Made by a program: the position numbers and the translations under genes
Assembly: GCA_938743325.2 (NCBI GenBank)
Contig: OW568866.1
Location: forward strand, 992,001-1,056,000
Reading direction: 5' to 3'
DNA: 64,000 nucleotides
From: Pycnococcus provasolii
Lineage: Eukaryota; Chlorophyta; Pseudoscourfieldiophyceae; Pseudoscourfieldiales; Pycnococcaceae
Shown here: one piece after another, positions 49,286 to 58,794 of the stretch
Numbering within the stretch: the first letter of the stretch is position 1
How the letters are laid out: every line of letters starts with the position of its first letter
The notes under the pieces: generated by a model
The model's input: the letters and a program-made list of their open reading frames with translations, nothing else
Database searches by the model: none
What the model was told of the DNA's origin: nothing

Positions 49286-49886
49286 CGATAGATCACCCTG
49301 AGCGCGTGAAGAGAAGAATGACTGACTGTGACGCGTTCGCTGCGTGACACGGACAGCGGCGTGTGACTCCGGCGAGGTTCATCGAAGAGGACGCGCGAGA
49401 TCGCGTCGAGAAACGTCTCGTAATAATCACGTCACGTACACTCCCAAACGTGGAAACACCCTAGGACGAAATCGAATTAAATTGTTCGAATCCCACTTTT
49501 TCTTACTTGAAATAGGGGTTTGCAACAACAGGGGTTTGCCAGCCAGAAAACCTCACCAAAAATAGGTTGGGATTCGAACATCTAACATTATTCGATCTCG
49601 TCCGAGGGTGTGTTGCACGACAACGACGGCAATATGATGGGCCTTTTTGTCTAATAATGTGGTCGAAAGTGGTGGTAAGTGTTTTTGTCACACTCCCTCT
49701 TTACTTTGTTAATACTGCTGTCGCGGTGGCGCATAAGCTCCGTAACCGCCGCCGCCGCCGCCGCCGCCGTCCGAACGCCGAAGTTACTTACACAGATGAA
49801 AAATGTTTTTTAAGGTGAATAAGGGAAGAAAAGAAGTTCACATGAAAAGGATCTATTACTTTTTTTGTTCTCTACTTACACGTTAT
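49286..49886. other. Intergenic region with foldback repeat and (CCG)n tract
   Basis: 601 bp without a supported gene. It contains the inverted-repeat element at 49455-49614, a (CCG)n run of eight units at 49746-49769, and AT-rich sequence before the SCAPER-like stop codon. Confidence 0.6.
49455..49614. mobile_element. MITE-like inverted repeat with tRNA B-box-like cores
   Basis: AACACCCTAGGACGAAATCG through TTCGAATCCCA (49455-49495) pairs imperfectly with the reverse complement of 49568-49614. Both arms carry GTTCGAATCCCA, which fits the Pol III B-box consensus GWTCRANNC. In the left arm a T run follows it. No A box or cloverleaf can be formed, so this is not a tRNA. The 160-bp unit could be a small MITE or a pair of tRNA-derived SINE ends. 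Confidence 0.5.
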
Positions 49887-52800
49887 TTAGGCGGCTGTTG
49901 TACCTGCTGCTGCTGATGATGAAATCATTGCAATGCCGCTGAACGCATCGCCAGCCTCGCGCCATAGCGTGCGAGGGAAGCGCGCTCGAAGCATGAGATG
50001 CTCGGGAGCACGCGGCGGCGGCGAAATGCCCAAAACGGCGTGCGGCTCGCGCGATGGACCGCCATCCTCCTCCGTGCTCGCCTCCTCCGCGAGGTACTGG
50101 CTCAGCATGCGCGCAGACATGCCGTTCGCCTCGAGCGCCTTCACGTTCGACGGGTGGCGGAAGCACGCCGCGATCAACGTGGGCATCAGCACCGCACGCA
50201 GCGTGGGGTCGCACGTGTACGGATACGGCAGGCTGGAAAGGCGAGACAGAATGGTCGGCGTTTGGTTTCCAGATCCCCACACAAGCATGTCCTGGCACTC
50301 CTTGCTTAGGCGGGCAAACCAACCCACAAGAACCACCGCGGCGTTGCGCAGGGTGTGCATCGCCTGCTGCTTCGGATTTCCGACATCCGTAGGTGAACCG
50401 TCGGCGCTCGTGCAGAATGCCAGCAGGAAGCTGAGTAGATGGTACAGCTCAATGCGAAGGTCGGGAGAGTGGAAGAGCTCCTTCGCCTGCTGCAGGCGGC
50501 TCAGGTCGCATAGAACGCGGCACACGGCGGCTGCCGCGGGTGCAAAATTCGGCGGAAGCGTTGCCACGGCATCCTTTGCATCTTTCGGCGTCGCGTGCAG
50601 GAGCACAGTGGTCAGGAGGCTTGGCAAGCCGGCGAACGCCGTCTCGGCCATCGCGTCGAGAACAATCTTTGCGCACCCCTCAGCCTCTTTGCCCGGTGCG
50701 TGGTCCATGCGTGCGGGCCCACGCGGCACGGCAAGAACCTCCATCAATGTCAACCCGTCTTGCACAACGGCGGGAATGGGAGCGAGGGCAGGTGTGGCAT
50801 CCCCGGCGCCGTTCTCCGTCGCGGGAAGGCCCGGCTTCACGCTCAGCACAAAGGTATCGTGAAGGCGGTGCACAACCCCAGCTGCCACCACCGCACTGAC
50901 GAGATCGCTCTCCATCTGGTGTAGTCCCTCCAACTGCAGCGTTGCGAGAACCTCCGCCTCCATAAACGCCGCGTCGGGATAACTCGGCTCCGCGGCACCG
51001 TCGACATTGCTGCCAGCTGCCGCACCGCCGATCGGGCGCAGCGCGCGCGCGAAAAGGCTTAGAAGCTCGTGCAGGAGTTCCTCGGAGGCCAGGAATGCGG
51101 CGGCGCTAGCCTCGTCGACGTCATCTCCCTCGAGTATGGTGTCAGACGTTGCGTTGTACTGGTCGAGGCAGCCGACGAGCGCCGGGAGCACAGGCGCGAG
51201 CAGATTGTGTGCGATTAGGTATATGCAGTTGCCCGGCAGAGAACAGCACGTGCGAAGCAGCTTCGCGCGCTCCATCGCCTTCTCAGGCGCGAGCGCGGGG
51301 CTAGCGAGTGTCTCCGCGAGCCACCGGAGGAGGTCGCCCGCGCGTGCCGCGTGCAACAGGCGAAGCTGATCTGCGCTCTTGGGAGAGCAGTACTTTAAAG
51401 CACGTGCGAGCTCAACTGCCGCCTCGTCAGCTGCGGACATGCGTCCGCGGCGAAGCTCCGACAGGTGGCGCTTAAGGCGTTCGAGCGTTCGCGCAGGACC
51501 AGAGGACTTGTCGAGATCAGCAGCAACATCAGCAACCAGCGACGCAGCTTCACACGCGTCGTGGGCAGCGAGCCGTGGCGCAAGCGCCGAGGCCAGTGCA
51601 TCTGACCGCGCGCGCAGCTTGCGCATTCGCTTCTTCTGAGATTTGAGTCTTGCAATTGCCGCCTCCGCCTCTGCCGACGCGCGGTTGGCGGCACGGCTCG
51701 GCGAATCTGGTGGCTGTGGCTGTGCAGTCGACGCGTCCGAAAGCGACGCCATCGGCGACCGCATCGGTGAGCCAGGTGCATGGGTGGACGCGGCGGACGA
51801 TTGCGATGGCGTTGGCGGCGTGCCCGGGCTCTCGCCACCACTCATGCTGCCGCGCGATGTGACCGCCGTCGAACGCACATCCGTGATGTACTGCTTACGC
51901 CGCTGTTCCGCCTCGAGCAGACGCCGTCTCAGCTTCTGAGACCTTTCCTCCGCAAGCTGAGCCTCGCGCGCAGCGTGTGCCTCTGCCGCGAGGCGAGCCT
52001 CCTCGGCGCGCGTCTCCGCCGCCTCGCGCGCCGCCTTGCGCTCATCCTCGAGCTTCTGAGCAGCCTCCTCGCGTTTGCCCGCCTTGACGGCAATTCGCTG
52101 GCGGAGTTCCTCCTCGAGACGCTGCCTCCTCTCGCTCGCTTCCTCGCTTGCCGAGTCGACAATCGCACGCTGGCGGCGTTCCTCCTCGAGACGCGCGCGC
52201 CTCTCCTGCGCATCCTCGAGCTTCTGTTGCGTACGCAGGCGCTTGTTCTCCTCCTCAAGCCGTGCGAGAAATGCCACCTCCTCCACCTTTCGATTTTCAT
52301 CACCAGCCCGCTGCGCAATGGCGTCGATGTGTGCTCTACGCAGCTCGTGCTTGCGCCTGTCGCGCTCGTCGAGCTCCATGCGCAGGCGCTCTTGCTGCTG
52401 TTGCTTCTCCTCCTCCGTCTGGCGTGCCGACTGCCCCTGCGAGTCGCGCCTTGCCGTCGCTCGGGCAATGCGTGCGTCGAGCTGCTGGCCTCGCAACGCC
52501 TCGGCGCGCGCCTGCTTTGCCATTGCTATCCGCTTCGTCTCCTGTGGAGTTTTTCGCATACGCTCGGGCGAGAGAAACTTGGCATATAGCGGACCCGGTG
52601 GTGTGAGGATTGCCCCCCAGTTGCGCTTCTCCTGCCACGCCGCGGCGCGTGGTTGAGGGGGGAAGGGGCCTGCGCCTGCGCCTGCGCCAGCACGCGGTGG
52701 AGACACCGCCTCGTCGGCCCACGATGTCAGCTTCGTCGATCCTTCTTTCTCCACCTCGTCGCCCCACGAAAGCGGCTTTGGCGGCGGCGCCGCACCCTCC

Positions 52801-53309
52801 TGCTCAACCTCGTCACCCCACTTGGCGGGAGTGACGTTCGCCTCAGGCGACGGCTCCGCCGCCGGAGCAGCGGCGTGCGGGACTTGCAGAATGTCCTCGA
52901 GGGCATCCCTGTGCGTGTTGAGCACGCGTACAGCTTCTTCGACGTGCGCACGTGCAGCCGCGGGGTGTGCCTTGCACAAGTGCACGACGTCCGCGCACAC
53001 GCTAACGTCAGGTTTGTTTTGTGTGTATTTCGTCAGTGGTTGTCAGTTTCCTTCCTTCGTTTGCTTGCGATCAGGCACATCTTTTGAGACGCACCGGTTA
53101 AGTTGCGTGATTCGTGCTGTTAGTTTCGCGGCGGCGTCCGCCTCCGGGTCTTCTGACAGTGCCGCAGCCGCCGCTTCTCTCCTGTGCTGCCTCCGTTTAT
53201 TCTGCGGCTGGGATTGCCGTCTCGAGCTCCCCTCGACGCTGGTCCACTTTCCAACTGCTTTGAGGCCGCTCTCAAAGCTGCGGCCATTGTGCGAGCCATG
53301 TGCGGCCAT
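49887..53309 (-). CDS. SCAPER-like protein (S phase cyclin A-associated protein in the ER), two exons
   Basis: Exons 53309-53095 and 53001-49887 give 1109 residues. The second exon alone lacks an ATG. The first starts at ATG 53309 (MAAHGSHNGRSFESGLKAVG) and joins in phase through a 93-bp intron with GTGCGT donor and GTTAG acceptor (ITQLNRVCADVVHLC). N-terminal third: WGDEVE motifs repeated three times, separated by Pro. Middle: long Arg/Glu-rich coiled coil (about 230-440) ending RRRLLEAEQRRKQYI. C-terminal half: helical repeat region with LLRTCCSLPGNCIYLIAHNLL and later helices, matching the conserved C-terminal part of SCAPER. Human SCAPER binds cyclin A at the ER; the algal role is unknown. 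The family assignment comes from recalled pattern and is moderately firm. Confidence 0.68.
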
Positions 53310-54244
53310 ATCCCACTAACACGCAAAAGAAAAAGCAAGCACCCCAGAGAATACTTCCGGCCGGAAGCAGGAGGAGTGATGGGAAGTGGAGTGATTGATG
53401 GCGGGGAATATTTATGATCGCGAATAATGGAAGGAAGAAAAAGAAAAGGGGGGGAACCGGGAAGGGAAGGACTTGCTTGCACACCATGGGGTAACTTATG
53501 TAGGCCGCGTCTGGCTGGTGCGAGAACTACATACGAGGCTTCGATTCGCGGGAAACGATCCGCCCTCCCTCCACGTCCTCCCTCCTGGGAGCTCTCCCAG
53601 GGGGAGCTCTCAGGTGGGGGGGGAACACCATCGGTCCGAGTTAGGGTTAGGGTTAGGGTTAGGGTTAGGACGGAAACGGAGGGGGGGGGGGGGGGGAGTT
53701 TATGGGGGTCCGGGTCAGTATCGTGTACGGGACCCAACGCATACGCGCCTCCAGCCGACACGGTGCCCGCTTGCACCCTCTCAGCCTCCTTGCGGAGCTC
53801 GTACGCCGCGAAGCAGCGCCAATGTTCCTCGTCGAAGCCGTCTCGCGCTTGACGCCACCCCAAGCATGTGGAGTGCGTCTGGGTCGTCTCAAAACCAACT
53901 TGCGCAAGTGTCGCGAGCTGCTAGCGCAGCTCGCACCGCCGCTCTGGCTTGCAGCGATGAGGGAGGCAAACCTCGCCTCACCTAATCGCCAGATGCTGCC
54001 GCGATGCGTGCAACACTCTCCTAGCTCTGCTCTCCGGCTACCGTTGGCAGCTTCCAAATTGATTCCCACGAAACCACTCACTCGACGACGACATATACCA
54101 GGTGGCCACACGCGCGCCAGGCAAGCTCCCCTCAAAAAACAAAAATAAAAAATAATTTCGCAAACTCCCAAGAACTTAATAAAAGTAAATTGAATGGCAC
54201 TCATGTCAGGCAACACAAACCTCAGAGGCTGCAGTTATTTGCAA
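53310..54244. other. Gene-poor stretch with TTAGGG array (53641-53670) and G16 tract (53681-53696)
   Basis: At 53641 there are four exact TTAGGG units plus TTAGGA, followed 10 bp later by a run of 16 G. The surrounding frames on both strands, for example 53702-54148 plus and its minus-strand counterpart, carry protein-like stretches (LRKEAERVQAG on the minus strand) but no domain that I recognise, and they change frame. I call no gene. The array has the canonical vertebrate/stramenopile-type repeat, not the plant TTTAGGG. Confidence 0.65.
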
Positions 54245-54799
54245 TTAAATAAACCTTAGAATTCAACCTTGTTACTAACTTGTTAACTACGTGTCTTAAG
54301 ACGACGTAAACAAGAAAAACCGTAGTGAAAAGCCCACCACCGTGACACCCGGAAAGGGGACAACCAGGGAAGGTGAGGCAAGTGCCAAAGGGCCGGGGAA
54401 AACCATCTGTCCTTAGATGAGCTGCTGATGCGAGCTGCTCACCTCACCTTGAGCTGCTGATGCAAGCTGCTCACCTTACCTTGAGCTGCTGATGCAAGCT
54501 GCTCACCTTACCTTGAGCTGCTGATGCAAGCTGCTCACCTTACCTTGAGCTGCTGATGCGAGCTGCTCACCTTACCTTGTTTGCGCCGCTACGGTCGGCG
54601 CTGTAACTCAGTTAATATTTCTTGTTTAAATAAACCTTAGAATTCAACCTTGTTACTAACTTGTTAACTACGTGTCTTAAGACGACGTAAACAAGAAAAA
54701 CCGTAGTGAAAAGCCCACCACCGTGACACCCGGAAAGGGGACAACCAGGGAAGGTGAGGCAAGTGCCAAAGGGCCGGGGAAAACCATCTGTCCTTAGAT
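54245..54799. repeat. 174-bp direct repeats (54245-54418, 54626-54799) around a 5 x 32-bp minisatellite
   Basis: The two 174-bp copies start TTAAATAAACCTTAG and end CCTTAGAT, and look identical. Between them, 54419-54578 holds five 32-bp units of GAGCTGCTGATGCAAGCTGC type with a few substitutions, then a hairpin-forming GCGCCGCTACGGTCGGCGC. No coding frame is convincing. A further telomere-like tract, TAACCCTAACCCTAACCC, lies at 54842-54859. The paired repeats could be a subtelomeric repeat unit or ends of a small element. Confidence 0.8.
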
Positions 54800-54948
54800 C
54801 CATTTGGATCAGGTTCGTCCGTGGGGACCCATCACCTCCTGTAACCCTAACCCTAACCCACCTCTCCAAACTCCCCCACACCCTTAAACCCCGACACCAT
54901 GCCAAACCCCGACACTCAACGCGTCGTCGAGTGTGTGATCCCCACACT

Positions 54949-55445
54949 TCAGTTCACAAGCACAGTACCAGCCAGACGTTTCTGCCAGACGTGCAAGATA
55001 CTCTGATGAAGTTCCATGCTCGCTTGATCGGTCTGCTTCGCCAAGTCCGCCATAAATTCTCGGAAGATCTTGTTTGCCTGGTTCGTCTCCGCTGTGTTGT
55101 GTTCCAAAGCTGTTCGTGTTTTTTTCATGACAGAGCATCTGCCCCGGGTTTGAAATGAGAAAGCACCGACTTGAACGCCGCGTTCAACGTCGTCAGTTGC
55201 GAAACGGTGGCCGTAAGGATTTTGGCTCTCACCTCAGGCATCATCTTCACCTCAACAAATTTCGAGCGTTGGCAGAAATGTTGCAGTTCAAAATTTGGAC
55301 CAAAGAAGCCACGACAGTCGTTTTGCACGTGTTCATAGTCCACCCCGTCAAGTACTTCAAGCAACTTCTCGATGAACTTGATACGAAGAGCTTTTCGCAG
55401 CGTCCTGGCCAACGATGTTTTTGGTGAGCAGGCCACAGCTCTCAT
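54949..55445 (-). pseudogene. Unrecognised coiled-coil gene remnant
   Basis: From an ATG at 55445 a minus-strand frame runs 107 codons (KFIEKLLEVLDGVDYEHVQ, VRAKILTATVSQLTTLNAAF) and ends at 55125. Immediately after it another minus frame reads TNQANKIFREFMADLAKQTD and ends at 54949. Both are helical and protein-like, so the stretch looks like a decayed gene or one with an intron that I missed. I do not recognise the family. The rest of 54860-55972 holds no supported gene; 55490-55520 has a small GGGCCCATGGC tandem repeat. Confidence 0.35.
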
Positions 55446-55972
55446 TGCCTTGACTGTGTGCGGTATACCCAACGCACATCCTCAAGTTGAAATGGCGGGC
55501 CCATGGCGGGCCCATGGCGGGGCCGAAATTTTCCGGGCCTTGCTAATAGTTCAACGAAGGATCCCGGTTCGCCATGATGAGCTCCGACCAAACTTAATTC
55601 AGAAGGCCCTGGAGCAAGATTCTGGAGCAAAAAGGTGATCAACTTGAATCCCACCTTTTTTCACTGCGATGCAAAGTCTTCAAAAAACACATTGGGCGGA
55701 GTTTTGTTTCTCTTTGAAGGGATCACGACGACTTGTATTTCCCCTTGGTCGTACAGTACTGTATTTCCCGTGAACTCCGTTTGCGGCCGGGGAGCCGGGG
55801 AGGGGCAAGGGGAGGCCAGAGGCGCATGCAAGAGGTGTATTTTACCTTTATGGGAGCCTCCCAGCCTCCCGTTGCCCGGGCGAATCCTCCGACTTCAGAA
55901 CGAAAGAACCAGAGAGAGAGTGGATTGATTGCGAGTTTTTAGTGGACCCATCATCCTCTTCATCCAGCTAAG

Positions 55973-56848
55973 ATGTCCAGCAGTATCCTCACGCAGCACG
56001 TCGCCCCTGCGCTGGGCACTCTTGTGGCGCTCCTGTTATTCCTCGCGCCGCTCAAAACGCTCAAGGCGGCCATGCAAGGAACGCGCCTGCTCGGGGACAT
56101 CAACCCCGCGCCGTTCCCGCTGCTCGCGACGAACTGCGCGGGGTGGGTCGCGTACGGATACCTGCTGAGAGACTACTACGTCGTCGTCGCGAACATCAAC
56201 GGACTCGTTCTCGCCATGCACTACACACTGCAGGCGTACTGCCTATGCTCGATGGGAGGAGAAAGGACGGAGGGCAAGCGAAAGCTACTGCACGGTACCG
56301 TCGTCGGTGCGAGCTTAATGATGGCGTACGTCGGACTCGTCGTCGCCTTGCCGCTCGGGGATAAGGAGGAGGCGAGAAAACTTGTGCTGGGATTGGTGTG
56401 CAATGCCGTGCTCGTGTGCTTTTATGCAAGCCCGCTTGCTGAGGTAAAGACGGTCATCGCCTCAAAGTCGAGCGATGCGCTCGTCTTTCCTATGTGCCTG
56501 TAAGTCGTACTTCCGGACGAAAAACGTGGATGGACGCTTTCAAGAACGAACCACTAACACACTGTCCATATCACACGACACGAAATTCAATCAAACCAAA
56601 ACCAAAACAAACAAAACCTAAATAGAATGAACGTTATTAACGGCACCTTGTGGGCGGTGTACGGGTTCGCGCTGTCAGACTATTTGATCGCCGCGCCGAA
56701 TGCTCTTGGAGCATTGTTTGGCGTCTTACAGTGCACGTTGTGCGCCATCTACCCTCGAAGGCGTGGAGAAAGCAACGCCATACCAGTCAGCCCTAGCACC
56801 GAGAAGCTGGACGCGCTTGTGAGCGCGGATCTAACCAATGTTGCTTAG
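55973..56848 (+). CDS. SWEET-family sugar transporter, two exons
   Basis: Exons 55973-56499 and 56626-56848 give 249 residues. The 126-bp intron has donor CCT/GTAAGT and acceptor AAATAG/AATGAA; joining yields FPMCLMNVINGTLWAVYGFA, continuous with the family pattern. Two MtN3/saliva repeats of three helices flank a linker helix. Repeat 1 has PFPLLATNCAGWVAYGYLLRDYY and the second has NVINGTLWAVYGFALSDYLI then APNALGALFGVLQC. The conserved Asn and Trp of the sugar site (NCAGW, NGTLW) are present. SWEETs are bidirectional uniporters for sugars at plasma or vacuolar membranes. The short polar tail carries Ser/Thr. Apparently complete. Confidence 0.92.
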
Positions 56849-56886
56849 ACTGATTTGTTACAATAATACAGTAATTTTGTGTTATA

Positions 56887-58572
56887 TTAACCACTATTCT
56901 CCTGATTTCCTGATTTCACTGACGCCGCCGCTGCTGCCGCCTGCTTCCGCTTGCGCTTGCTGCGGTGCTCCAACTCGGGAATGAAGGACTTGTAGTCGCG
57001 GTTGGGCTTGCACACGATGAAGTCCGCGAGGTCGCTGAAGTCGCTGTCGTCGTCGCTCGCACCTGGGCGAGGCAAATCCATGGCGGCTGCGACGAACGGG
57101 TTATCGCTCGTGCGACTGCGTCGGCGCCGTCGCTTAGCACCGGCAGAGCCCGCACCCGCACCCGCTCCTGCTGGCTCCTGCTGGCTCCTCCTCAACTCCT
57201 CCTCCTTCTCCGCTGGCAAGAATTCAACGCCATTGGCACGTAAAGTCGCGAACAATGCCTCCGCCACTGCACCGAGTTTTGCCGACGAGTGCACCTCGCC
57301 ACGAGCGAGAGATGCCCATGCCGCCGCCCAGACGCGGCGCGACGTTGTTTGACTCCGCCGCCACCAACTTTCAGCGAGTAGCTTCGCCGACCTTGCCAGC
57401 GATTTGGCAAGATCCACATGCGCCGCACCAATCGAGCCGTTCGCGAGCATTTCGAGACTCTTGCGCGCACAATTGCAAAGCAGCTTTCCGAGCGCGTCCT
57501 CGACAGCGCTGGATTCAGCTGCGTCTTCGTCATCCATTGCCACGGCGACGGCACGTGCCGCTCTTGCTGTGGCGCGCGCCACCGCATCAGTCAATGGCAC
57601 ATCATCACCGTCGTCGTCGTTGTCGTCTTCTTCTTCGTTGTTATTATCGTCAGTCTCGCACGCTGCGAGCACGGCAGCTCGCGTCGCCGCAGTGCACGCA
57701 TTCGCGCACATGTCTAGTGCTTCGACGACGACGTTCTCGTGGAGGTCGTCGTCTCCCGCGCGTCTTGCCGCGGTACGAGCCGCCTTGACCATACCGCTTG
57801 CGGCAGAGACACCGAGCCACGCCGCCGCCTTCTTAACTGCTCTATGAAGCACGGCGGATGCGCACGCGAGCACGAGACACGTGCCCCTGCTTGTTCCGTG
57901 TTTGCTTGTCTGTGCGCCCGCTTGTTCGACGATCGCCTCGACTAGTTTCGCGTGCGCGTCGAGAGCCATTGCGTCTCCGTTCGTGCATTCCGCCATGTTG
58001 CGTGCAGTGAGCACAACGAAAGCGAGCACACCAAGTTGTGGGTCTGCGTCCACAGCCCTTGTCATTTCCTTGATGTTAGCGCCAGACGCCGCGACGCCCG
58101 TTCCGCTGGCGAGCAGTTTGACAGCTCTTTTGCGTTCTTCATCGTTGATCGCGTCGCCGGTTGATGGCGGCGCAGTGGTGATCGGCGCCTGTGCGTACTG
58201 TCCCTCTGCGTCATTACGGCACCCATTCGTGCCACACGTGATGTTTGCGAGGATGGCGTCTGACAGGTTGGATAGGAGTTTCTGGTTGTTTTTTGTCGCA
58301 TCAGAAACGTCGTTTTCCGCGTCGTTGTTATCGTCGCTTCGCTGCTGCTGCTGCTGCTGCTGTTGGAGTTGTTGATTCGCGTGCGTAGCTTTGGTAAGAG
58401 AGCTTCTTCGCGAGTTAAGAAGCAGGTTAGATGAGTAGCATGCCAGCGCGTCCCATCCTCTGGTTTGTAAGAGCAGACGCCACTCAAGTATGAGCTCCCT
58501 AAGTTGAGTCACGTGAACACCTGAAGTTGCCGCAGCTGCAGTTGCGTGTGCCAAGTATGTCGTCGCGGGCAT
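56887..58572 (-). CDS. Conserved-looking helical protein of unknown function
   Basis: 561 residues in one exon from the ATG at 58572. N-terminal 110 residues contain a Gln run (about 67-77). A largely helical Ala-rich middle may be an ARM/HEAT-like fold (LGVLAFVVLTARNM, TCLVLACASAVLHRAV). An acidic Asp/Asn/Glu run lies at about 305-320. The C-terminus has a basic nuclear-type signal (KRRRRRSR), then DDDSDFSDLADFIVCKPNRD and a basic HRSKRKRKQ tail. The acidic/basic tail suggests a nuclear protein. I do not recognise the family. Confidence 0.6.
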   Translation of the reverse strand: MPATTYLAHATAAAATSGVHVTQLRELILEWRLLLQTRGWDALACYSSNLLLNSRRSSLTKATHANQQLQQQQQQQQRSDDNNDAENDVSDATKNNQKLLSNLSDAILANITCGTNGCRNDAEGQYAQAPITTAPPSTGDAINDEERKRAVKLLASGTGVAASGANIKEMTRAVDADPQLGVLAFVVLTARNMAECTNGDAMALDAHAKLVEAIVEQAGAQTSKHGTSRGTCLVLACASAVLHRAVKKAAAWLGVSAASGMVKAARTAARRAGDDDLHENVVVEALDMCANACTAATRAAVLAACETDDNNNEEEDDNDDDGDDVPLTDAVARATARAARAVAVAMDDEDAAESSAVEDALGKLLCNCARKSLEMLANGSIGAAHVDLAKSLARSAKLLAESWWRRSQTTSRRVWAAAWASLARGEVHSSAKLGAVAEALFATLRANGVEFLPAEKEEELRRSQQEPAGAGAGAGSAGAKRRRRRSRTSDNPFVAAAMDLPRPGASDDDSDFSDLADFIVCKPNRDYKSFIPELEHRSKRKRKQAAAAAASVKSGNQENSG

Positions 58573-58794
58573 GAAGACGAACGGATCTTCACAGCAGACA
58601 GCAGGGCGAGGGAGACTGCGAGTGCGCGCGGGAACGGGTTGGGACGCCTACTTACTGGGGGAAACGTTTAAGGCTTGTTCGTTTCGGGGTTTCTTTCGGA
58701 AAAACCTCATGGAATGAAAGTAAAGTTAGTTCGGGGTTACGATAATTAGGAATCCCGTGAGATTCATTTCGTCTTATTTCTTTTAGCATCGGCC
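58573..58794. promoter_or_regulatory. Bidirectional promoter between the unknown gene and TOP3B
   Basis: 222 bp separate two divergent start codons, so this stretch must hold both core promoters. No TATA box is apparent. A CATGGAATGAAAG/ATTCATTTCG pair is the only internal symmetry that I noted. Confidence 0.45.

Noticed and set aside
49480-49500. tRNA gene suggested by GTTCGAATCCC
   Set aside because: No A box, anticodon arm or acceptor pairing can be formed on either strand.
49747-49772. CCG repeat as a coding Ala/Pro tract
   Set aside because: It lies in an intergenic gap and the frame around it has no other protein-like features.
53427-54148. Overlapping plus-strand frames of 141-170 codons
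   Set aside because: Frames cross the TTAGGG array and G16 run and show no consistent protein-like composition.
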